From the NCBI GenBank assembly GCA_030039865.1, contig JASHUS010000216.1, positions 1 through 6,635 on the forward strand: a stretch of DNA of 6,635 nt, written 5' to 3'. This document shows, piece by piece, positions 1 to 5,071 of the stretch. This stretch comes from Thermoplasmata archaeon. Its GTDB lineage: Archaea > Thermoplasmatota > Thermoplasmata > Lutacidiplasmatales > UBA184. The notes beneath the pieces were generated by a model, which worked only from the letters and a program-made list of their open reading frames with translations, was not told the DNA's origin and did no database searches. The translations under genes and the position numbers were made by a program. Position 1 is the stretch's first letter, and each line of letters opens with the position of its first letter.

Positions 1-177
1 TTCGGGGTCCACCGCGAGGGGATCGCAACGGACACTCTCGATCCGCCCGGGATCTACGTCGGAACGACGACCGGCCAATTGTTCATCAGCCCGGACGCCG
101 GTCGCTCGTGGCGACTCGTGCCGTACGTGTTTCCGGGGATCCACTCCGTCTCGGTCGCGAGTCCATCGGTCGCGTAG
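1..177 (+). CDS. C-terminal end of a BNR/sialidase-like beta-propeller protein (5' partial)
   Basis: Frame 1 is open from the left edge to a TAG at 175-177 and gives the last 58 residues of a protein whose start lies outside the window. The tail contains the segment IYVGTTTGQLFISPDAGRSW, which has the S-x-D-x-G-x-(S/T)-W Asp-box seen in BNR/sialidase, sortilin-type and YCF48-like propellers. Just before it is ATDTLDPPGIYVGTT, a phrasing I recognise from proteins annotated as exo-alpha-sialidase or WD40/YVTN/BNR-like repeat proteins of bacteria and archaea, where it forms the last blade. Asp-box proteins bind or cleave glycans or serve as scaffolds. The sialidase label is often only by homology, and no catalytic residues are visible in this fragment, so enzymatic activity cannot be claimed. 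The gene is followed by 346 bp without a gene, so it is probably not co-transcribed with the pilin downstream. Confidence 0.75.
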   Translation, partial: FGVHREGIATDTLDPPGIYVGTTTGQLFISPDAGRSWRLVPYVFPGIHSVSVASPSVA

Positions 178-457
178 CGAGACGAAAGATCGAATCCCCG
201 CTCAGGCGCTCCCCGGCCCGTTCGGGCGACCTCCCGACGGGCGATCGGACCTGGACCGAGCCGAGCCGTGTCGGACCCTCCATTCGAAGCCAAGGTTGAT
301 GTGCGCTGCCCGTTGTTCCCCCGATCCGACGAGCCACGACGACCGCGCGGACCGTGCGGGACCCTCGCGTGCGCGAGTGCGTCATTATGCGTATTGATAT
401 GTATTACGTCTTTTGACGAATTATACGTCGTCCATCGCCGTTCTATCGACCTCATCA

Positions 458-467
458 TTCATATACC
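458..467 (+). promoter_or_regulatory. TATA-like promoter element of the first pilin gene
   Basis: TTCATATACC stands out in the AT-rich island and resembles an archaeal TATA box. Placing transcription start about 26 bp downstream of its centre gives a start near 488-490. That leaves a leader of about 35 nt which contains the Shine-Dalgarno at 510-515. No obvious purine-rich BRE precedes it. The assignment is inference from spacing and composition. Confidence 0.5.
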
Positions 468-509
468 GGCACTCGGCCATACCGTCACCCGCGGGTCTAA
501 CGGCCCATC

Positions 510-515
510 GGAGGA
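510..515 (+). promoter_or_regulatory. Shine-Dalgarno that fixes the first pilin start
   Basis: GGAGGA lies 8 nt before the ATG at 524. It is the strongest ribosome binding site in the window. It argues for the 524 start over an in-frame ATG at 413, which would add 37 residues encoded by the AT-rich promoter island and would lie upstream of the TATA-like box. Confidence 0.8.
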
Positions 516-523
516 AAAACGGA

Positions 524-1147
524 ATGAACGTCTTTGGAGAGAGAGCGCGGAGCTGGAGAAAGGCGCGGAAGCGCGCGGTGTCGCCGATCATCGCTACGAT
601 CTTGCTCGTGGCGATCACGGTCGTGTTGGCCGCCGTGCTGTACGTGCTCATTTCGGGCCTGACGCACGGCCCGAGCTCGGCCCCGCTGGGAACGAACTTC
701 TCGTGGGGCGTGCCCACCAACGCCACGTCCAACAGCGGCGCGACCACGGGATGCGGAACGACCGGAACGGCCCACGCCTTCTGCTACAGCCTCGAGGTCG
801 CCGGCTCGTCCGTGACGACCTCGAACATCGTGCTGTCGCTCCGTAACTCGGCGAACGCACCGGTCGCATGGCCGGTCGCGTCGACGGGGCTCGGCGTGTC
901 GACCCCGACGGTGACCCAGATCGCGCTGATCAGTCCGACGGTCTCCACCCCGGTGGCCTACTACACGACCTCGACGTCCGGCTGGACCGCCCTCGGCGGC
1001 TTCACGGGCTCGATCTCGGGTGGGTTCTACGTCGTGATCTACGTCGTTGGGACGGCCACGGTCAACGGTGGCCTGCTCGGCGATGAACTGGTCGCGATCG
1101 GTGCGAGCGGCTACTCGGGCAGCGTCCCGTCGAACGCCTTCTCGTAA
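524..1147 (+). CDS. Type IV pilin-like protein, small (archaeal class III signal peptide)
   Basis: The product is 207 residues. A basic leader (R7 to R17, rich in Arg and Lys) is followed by AVSPIIATILLVAITVVLAA, the classic N-terminus of archaeal pilins. Residues R17-A18-V19-S20 fit the prepilin peptidase motif [KRDE][GA][ALIFQMVED][ILMVTAS], so cleavage between A18 and V19 is predicted. The hydrophobic helix at about 21-44 would anchor the subunit in the membrane and form the filament core. The mature head, about 48-207, is rich in Ser, Thr, Gly and Val, as expected for a beta-sheet domain. It has two cysteines (C77, C87) that could form a disulfide, and two N-glycosylation sequons (N58 NFS, N66 NAT). 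Known members of this family form adhesion pili assembled by a PilB-type ATPase and a PilC-type membrane protein. Neither is in this window, so the partner machinery is elsewhere. The start is set by a strong Shine-Dalgarno. A secreted pseudopilin role cannot be excluded. Confidence 0.85.
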   Translation: MNVFGERARSWRKARKRAVSPIIATILLVAITVVLAAVLYVLISGLTHGPSSAPLGTNFSWGVPTNATSNSGATTGCGTTGTAHAFCYSLEVAGSSVTTSNIVLSLRNSANAPVAWPVASTGLGVSTPTVTQIALISPTVSTPVAYYTTSTSGWTALGGFTGSISGGFYVVIYVVGTATVNGGLLGDELVAIGASGYSGSVPSNAFS

Positions 1148-1181
1148 GCGGACGGCCCGAACCGCACCAACCCTTTCCCTC

Positions 1182-1226
1182 CCGAACTCCTCGGGATCTC
1201 CGGGGAGTTCGGCCTCTTGTTTTTCT
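1182..1226 (+). terminator. Hairpin plus T-tract terminator after the first pilin gene
   Basis: CCGAACTCC at 1182-1190 pairs perfectly with GGAGTTCGG at 1204-1212, giving a 9-bp stem with a 13-nt loop. It is followed by the T-rich run TTGTTTTTCT at 1217-1226. Archaeal RNA polymerase terminates at T tracts, and a hairpin is not required. The combination resembles a bacterial intrinsic terminator. It lies 35 nt after the stop codon and before the next promoter-like element, which suggests the two pilin genes are transcribed separately. Confidence 0.7.
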
Positions 1227-1244
1227 CCATTGTTCACGGCAACG

Positions 1245-1252
1245 TCTAAATA
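1245..1252 (+). promoter_or_regulatory. TATA-like element of the second pilin gene
   Basis: TCTAAATA sits in otherwise GC-rich sequence shortly after the terminator. Transcription start about 26 bp beyond its centre would fall near 1275, leaving a leader of about 30 nt before the ATG at 1308. An in-frame TTG lies exactly at 1275, so a leaderless TTG start is formally possible but less likely. Confidence 0.45.
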
Positions 1253-1307
1253 GGCCACGGCCGCCTGATTATCGTTGGACTTGGGAGTCGGAAGGCCGTT
1301 GGCTTCA

Positions 1308-2549
1308 ATGACCGAGGACGTCGGGCCGAGCTGCGCGCGACGTGGTATGGGGGCCCGGTGGCAACGACGCGGGCCGCGCCGCCATCGCCGGGGCGTCTCG
1401 GACGTCGTGGCGACGATCCTGCTGCTCGCGCTGACCGTCGTGCTCTTCTCGGCGATCTTCGCGTTCGTGACCTCGTTCCCGTCCCCGCCCGCCCAGAGCT
1501 CGAACCAGTTCCAGGCGACGCTGTTCTACAAGAGCGGCTCGATCGCCGGGCTCAACATCACGCACCTCGCCGGGCCGCAGATCCCCTCGGGAGCCCTCGT
1601 CTACGTGAAGTCGGCGGGCGCGCCGACCCAGTGCTTCTCGGGCGTCGGGGTGACGGTGGGCTCGGGCATCAGCACGTCCGTCTGGACGCTCGGCCAGACG
1701 TGGTACGGCCCGTGGTCGATCTTCGGATGCACCTCGGGGTACGTCGACTCGGTGAAGGGGGACAACCTCACCGTCTTCGTCCTGAATCAGGGGAACGTCA
1801 TCTTCAGCGCGCTCCTGCCCGGTCAGGCGTTCGCCTCGCCGCCGACGTTCCTGTCGTCGTGGACGTCGCCGTCGCCCGTCCTGAAAGGGGCGGCGTTCAA
1901 GGTCTACACGACAGTCTCGGGCAACCTCGGCTCCCACAAGCCGTACATCAGCCTCGCCGGTATCCTCGGCTACTCAGGGAGCACCTCCATCGTACCGATG
2001 TGGTACAACTCGAGCCAGTCGGCCTGGCAGTACAACGTCACGGGGGCGAACAGCACGAACGCGACCCCGGGGACGTACTACGGCATCGTCAACGTGACGG
2101 GGAGCGCGGGCAGCGCGAGCGGGCTCACCGCGACCACCGCGGTCTCGATCACGATCTCCCCCGCCTTCGGCGTCGCGGTCTCCCCGTCCCCCCCGACGTT
2201 CAAGAAGAGCACGGCAACGGCGACGACGTTCGTCATCACGCTCACCAACTTCGGATCGTTCAGCGGCACGACGGTGAACGTCAGCATCTTCGACGGCAAT
2301 GCGTCGAGCCCTTTCACGTCGAGCGTGCCGCCGTTCTCCAACGGGAAGGGCGGTTGGTGGGTGACTCCCAGCACGGCCCCGACGATCGGCGCGTACTCGA
2401 CGCTGGTGTGGGCCCCGATCCTCACCAGCCCGAGCATCACGACCGTCACGACGTACACGTTCCTCGTCTCGGTCACGCTGAAGAACAGCTCGTTCGGGTC
2501 GACCTCCCAGCTCACGATCACGGGCACCGCGACGGTCACCGGCGGTTGA
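1308..2549 (+). CDS. Large type IV pilin-like surface protein with beta-sandwich repeats
   Basis: From ATG 1308 the product is 413 residues, about twice the size of the neighbouring pilin. A long, very basic leader (to R28-G29) precedes VSDVVATILLLALTVVLFSA. R28-G29-V30-S31 fits the archaeal prepilin peptidase motif, with predicted cleavage G29/V30. The hydrophobic helix spans about 34-56. The mature part appears to have three Ser/Thr-rich beta domains: roughly 63-180 (with C109 and C141, a possible disulfide), 188-285, and 286-413. The last has the TFVITLTNFGSFSGTTVNVS pattern of CARDB- or Ig-like folds. There are ten N-x-S/T sequons (N83, N153, N234, N243, N248, N251, N262, N324, N331, N393), so heavy glycosylation is likely. 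The start is uncertain: a weak purine run GGAAGG at 1290-1295 supports ATG 1308, while TTG 1275 and ATG 1347 are alternatives. All of these keep the signal peptide. It may be a minor, adhesin-like pilin rather than the main filament subunit. Confidence 0.82.
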   Translation: MTEDVGPSCARRGMGARWQRRGPRRHRRGVSDVVATILLLALTVVLFSAIFAFVTSFPSPPAQSSNQFQATLFYKSGSIAGLNITHLAGPQIPSGALVYVKSAGAPTQCFSGVGVTVGSGISTSVWTLGQTWYGPWSIFGCTSGYVDSVKGDNLTVFVLNQGNVIFSALLPGQAFASPPTFLSSWTSPSPVLKGAAFKVYTTVSGNLGSHKPYISLAGILGYSGSTSIVPMWYNSSQSAWQYNVTGANSTNATPGTYYGIVNVTGSAGSASGLTATTAVSITISPAFGVAVSPSPPTFKKSTATATTFVITLTNFGSFSGTTVNVSIFDGNASSPFTSSVPPFSNGKGGWWVTPSTAPTIGAYSTLVWAPILTSPSITTVTTYTFLVSVTLKNSSFGSTSQLTITGTATVTGG

Positions 2550-2568
2550 GCGCCGGCGTCGCGGTCCG

Positions 2569-3705
2569 CTAGCTCGCCTTTCCCGTGGGCAACGGCGCGG
2601 CGGAGCTCCCGGACGTCAGGTCCGCCCCGCACTTCCAACATTTGGTCTCGTTGGGGTAGACAACGGCGTTACAGTTCGGGCAGGCTCGCTCCGACGCCGG
2701 GGCGGCGACGGGGGGCGCGCCGGGGCTCGGGGGTCCCGAGGCCGGGAGGGCCGGAGCTCCGCTCCCCCCGGCCGCGGTTCCGGGCGGGGAACCCGTGGGG
2801 GGGACCGGACCGGCGGCTCGCCGCTGCGAGTCCTGGCGGCGGCGCTCCCGATTCTTGAAGAGGAGGTACACCAGCAGGACGAGGTAGAACGGCCCGCCGA
2901 GGAAGAGGAAGACCTCGAAGTAGAAGCCGCCGACGATCGAGGAATAGGTGGTCGAGAAGTCGCCGATGACCGGACCCTCGATGCCGTTGTAGAGCGGGTC
3001 CCCGACGAGGTTCTGATAGAACGGCTTGTGCGTCGAGCCGTTGAGGGTGTAGAGGCCCATCTGCCAGTCCCAGATCCCGTTCTCGCCGATCACGTCGTGG
3101 AAGACCACCGAGACCGGTCCCGACGTGTTCGACAGGTTGAGCGTCTGGGTGATCTGGGTGAACGGGTAGCCGGCCGAGCACCAGCTCGGCGGAGACGTGC
3201 TGGTCGCGCCCGGGCAGGAGCTGATGTACAGCGAGAGGTTCCAGACGGTCGAGTTCCCCGGCGGAACGTACCGCGGGAAGACCGTCAGGCTCCAGGTGAA
3301 GTTCGTCGACGTGCTGCCCGAGTACGGGGCCACGCTGGCATTCTGCAGGATGGCGTTCGTCCCGACGTACCCCGAGCAGTACGACGCGCTGCTCGAGGAC
3401 GAGCACGAGACCGCGGGCGGTTCGGGCGCGTAGAGCTCCTGGGTCAGGACGGCCGTGGCGAGCGGAGCCGTGATCAGCAGCACGACGAGGCCCGATAGGG
3501 CGAGGAAGCGCGGCCGCTTGAGCCCCGCCCAGATCGGGATGCCGAGCCCGAAGATCAGGAACGCCGGGATCGCGATCAATTCGCCGTCCGAGCCGGCGTA
3601 GGCCAGGCACGCGAAGACGACCAGGATCGTGAGCGCGACGAGGAGGGCCTTCCCGACCCGGGTCGTCAGGAAACGCCTAAGCCCACCCGATTTCTGCTGC
3701 GCCAC
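2569..3705 (-). CDS. Four-helix membrane protein with sequon-rich ectodomain and C-terminal zinc ribbon, function unknown
   Basis: The 378-residue product starts at GTG (3703-3705). Predicted helices are at about 19-38, 42-61, 67-87 and 258-284. Basic residues at 5-19, 62-66 (LKRPR) and 284-297 (KNRERRRQDSQRR) place the N-terminus and C-terminus in the cytoplasm. The segment between helices 3 and 4, about 88-257, would face outside. It carries seven sequons (N122, N135, N151, N156, N190, N193, N222) and four cysteines (C101, C110, C164, C176), enough for two disulfides. After helix 4 comes a Pro/Gly/Ala-rich linker at about 298-338, then a zinc-ribbon pattern CPNC-x10-CWKC (C342, C345, C356, C359). 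I do not recognise a named family for the ectodomain. The architecture suggests sensing or anchoring at the membrane, but this is inference. Similar membrane proteins ending in a short zinc ribbon are common, mostly unstudied, in archaea. It converges on the large pilin and diverges from apgM. Confidence 0.8.
   Translation of the reverse strand: MAQQKSGGLRRFLTTRVGKALLVALTILVVFACLAYAGSDGELIAIPAFLIFGLGIPIWAGLKRPRFLALSGLVVLLITAPLATAVLTQELYAPEPPAVSCSSSSSASYCSGYVGTNAILQNASVAPYSGSTSTNFTWSLTVFPRYVPPGNSTVWNLSLYISSCPGATSTSPPSWCSAGYPFTQITQTLNLSNTSGPVSVVFHDVIGENGIWDWQMGLYTLNGSTHKPFYQNLVGDPLYNGIEGPVIGDFSTTYSSIVGGFYFEVFLFLGGPFYLVLLVYLLFKNRERRRQDSQRRAAGPVPPTGSPPGTAAGGSGAPALPASGPPSPGAPPVAAPASERACPNCNAVVYPNETKCWKCGADLTSGSSAAPLPTGKAS
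2782..2803 (+). other. Possible G-quadruplex motif inside the Pro/Gly linker coding region
   Basis: The plus strand reads GGG, C, GGGG, a 7-nt spacer, then a run of seven G that can split as GGG-G-GGG. This satisfies the usual G3N1-7 fourfold pattern. It lies on the template strand of the minus-strand membrane protein gene, in the part encoding its low-complexity linker. More G runs occur at 2710-2715, 2722-2725 and 2729-2733. It may be no more than the consequence of Pro and Gly codons in GC-rich DNA. Confidence 0.3.
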
Positions 3706-3731
3706 GGAACGGGAGGACAGTCCGCGTACTC

Positions 3732-3744
3732 CTTATTAGCTAAT
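3732..3744. promoter_or_regulatory. Divergent promoter element with a perfect 10-bp palindrome
   Basis: ATTAGCTAAT at 3735-3744 is its own reverse complement and is the only AT-rich island in the 37 bp between the two divergent genes. Read on the minus strand, CTAATAAG (3739 to 3732) is TATA-like. It would place transcription start near 3709, about 4 nt before the GTG at 3705, so that mRNA would be nearly leaderless, consistent with the lack of a Shine-Dalgarno there. Read on the plus strand, it would place the start near 3766, inside the longest apgM frame. The last two bases overlap the ATG at 3743. A TATA box or an operator are both possible. Confidence 0.5.
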
Positions 3745-5071
3745 GGACGCGCCAGGCTCGCCCTCTCTCGGAAAGGCCGTTCCGGCCGTGCTGATCGTCC
3801 TCGACGGACTGGGGGACCGGCCGAATCCTCAGACGGGCGGGATGAGCCCGGTCGAGGCGGCGCGAACGCCCCACCTGGACGGGCTGGTCGCCCGGGGCCA
3901 GATGGGCCAGGTCGTCGTTGTGGGACCCGGCGTGGCGCCGGAGTCCGACGCCGGCGTCTTCGCGCTCCTAGGGTACGATCCGGTGCGGGATTCGCCCGGC
4001 CGGGGCGTGCTCGAGGCCCTGGGCGTCGACGTCCCTCTCGCCCCCGGCGACGTAGCGCTCCGCCTCAACTTCGCCACCCTCGACGGAGACGGGGGAGTGC
4101 TCGACGCGCGCGTAGGCCGCTCCCTTTCGACGGCCGAGTCGTCCGAGCTCGCCCAGGCCCTGACGCGTGCGGATCTCCTCGCACCCGAGGGGATCCGCGC
4201 CGAGGTCCGGGCGACCGTGGGACATCGGGGCGTCCTTTGGATGCGGCCGATCTCCGGGGGCCCGCTCTCCCCCAACATATCGAACGCCGACCCGTTCTAC
4301 GAGAAGGTCGGCGGGATGGGCCAGGCGCGTCGGCCCGAGACTCCGAAGCTCCTGCGAGTCAGCCCTCTGGATGCGTCGCCGGCGGCGCAGCGAACGGCGG
4401 ACGCACTGAATTCGTTCCTAGAGCGGGTGGGTCCCGTCCTCGCCGGGCATCGCGTCAACGCTCGCCGAGCGATGAGCGGCAAGAAGATCGCGAACGGGCT
4501 GCTCGTGCGCAACGCCGGCGCCCTCCCCGCGACCCCGATTCGCACATTCCATGCGGTCCATGGCTTCGCCGGCGCCTCGCTGACCGAGATGCCCGTCGAG
4601 CGCGGGATCGCGCGCGTGCTCGGTCTCGCCGACCGCTATGTGGGGCCGATGGTGGGGGACCGCGACGAAGGGTACCGGGCGCGGGCCCGTGCTACGCGCG
4701 AACTTCTGGATTCGTACCCCTTCGTCTACGTTCACCTCAAGGGGCCGGATGAGCCCGGTCACGATGGAGATGCGCGACTCAAGCAGGAGGTCGTCGAGGC
4801 GATCGACCGGTCCTTCTTCGGCCCGTTCCTGGCGGGACTGGACCTCGATCGGGTACGCGTCGGCATCACCGCGGACCACGCGACGCCTTGCATTCTGAAG
4901 GGCCACTCCGACGATCCGGTCCCGCTCGTCCTCGTAGGGGAGGGCGTGACAGCGAGAATGGGCGGATCCGGCGTGAAATTCGGCGAACGAGCGGCCGCGG
5001 CAGGGTCGCTGGGGACCCGTTCGGGATCCGAGGTGCTGGGCCTGCTCCTCGGTCGGGGCCCCGTGGCATGA
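3743..5071 (+). CDS. apgM: 2,3-bisphosphoglycerate-independent phosphoglycerate mutase, archaeal type
   Basis: The enzyme interconverts 3-phosphoglycerate and 2-phosphoglycerate in glycolysis and gluconeogenesis, in the cytoplasm. It belongs to the metal-dependent alkaline phosphatase superfamily. The 442 residues show the expected motifs in order: DGLGDRP at 21-27 (metal-binding Asp), APESDAGVFALLGYDP at 65-80 with S68 as the likely phosphorylated nucleophile, then the mid-domain ISNADPFYEKVGGMG at 179-193. GKKIANGLLVRNAG follows at 246-259, HLKGPDEPGHDGD at 331-343 (metal ligands D336, H340), and TADHATPCILKGHSDDP at 376-392 (D378, H379, H388). A conserved-looking GSLGTRSGSEVLGLLL ends it, so the gene appears complete and intact. 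The ATG at 3743 has no Shine-Dalgarno. GTG 3788, preceded by GGAAAGG at 3770-3776, would start the protein at LIVLDGLGDRP, close to where family members usually begin, and is a real alternative. The stop overlaps the next gene's start (ATGA). Confidence 0.93.
   Translation: MDAPGSPSLGKAVPAVLIVLDGLGDRPNPQTGGMSPVEAARTPHLDGLVARGQMGQVVVVGPGVAPESDAGVFALLGYDPVRDSPGRGVLEALGVDVPLAPGDVALRLNFATLDGDGGVLDARVGRSLSTAESSELAQALTRADLLAPEGIRAEVRATVGHRGVLWMRPISGGPLSPNISNADPFYEKVGGMGQARRPETPKLLRVSPLDASPAAQRTADALNSFLERVGPVLAGHRVNARRAMSGKKIANGLLVRNAGALPATPIRTFHAVHGFAGASLTEMPVERGIARVLGLADRYVGPMVGDRDEGYRARARATRELLDSYPFVYVHLKGPDEPGHDGDARLKQEVVEAIDRSFFGPFLAGLDLDRVRVGITADHATPCILKGHSDDPVPLVLVGEGVTARMGGSGVKFGERAAAAGSLGTRSGSEVLGLLLGRGPVA

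Larger units (their letters stand above)
178..523. other. Intergenic region: GC-rich half, then AT-rich regulatory island
   Basis: No convincing gene is seen here. Bases 178-378 are GC-rich and hold two short perfect inverted repeats: GCCCG-TT-CGGGC at 216-227 and CTCGCG-TG-CGCGAG at 364-377. Neither is followed by a T tract, so neither is a clear terminator for the upstream gene. From about 379 to 467 the composition changes sharply to AT-rich, with repeated ACGTC-type half sites. CGTC-TTTT-GACG lies at 407-418 and GACGA-N8-TCGTC at 415-432. The region ends in the TATA-like box and Shine-Dalgarno of the first pilin gene. Small open frames across it are overlapping, Arg-rich and look non-coding. 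Confidence 0.6.

Noticed and set aside
188..197. T-loop-like sequence GATCGAATCC suggesting a tRNA
   Set aside because: No acceptor stem, anticodon arm or matching D arm could be laid out around it on either strand.
216..227. GCCCG-TT-CGGGC inverted repeat as a terminator of the upstream gene
   Set aside because: The stem is short with a 2-nt loop and no T tract follows. In GC-rich DNA such repeats arise by chance.
268..846. 192-residue plus-strand frame through the promoter region into the first pilin
   Set aside because: Out of frame with the pilin, turns Arg-rich where it overlaps it, and crosses the AT-rich promoter island. No family features.
497..1258. 253-residue minus-strand open frame over the first pilin
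   Set aside because: Almost entirely Arg, Asp, Gly and Val with no recognisable motif. It is the antisense shadow expected in GC-rich coding DNA, and the plus-strand pilin is unambiguous.
1358..2572. 404-residue plus-strand frame overlapping the large pilin
   Set aside because: Arg/His/Pro-rich low-complexity product in a shifted frame of a clear pilin gene. No domain is visible.
2669..3610. 313-residue minus-strand frame inside the membrane protein gene
   Set aside because: Same strand, other frame. Composition is Arg/Pro-rich with no hydrophobic segments, while the 378-residue frame has clear helices and a zinc ribbon.
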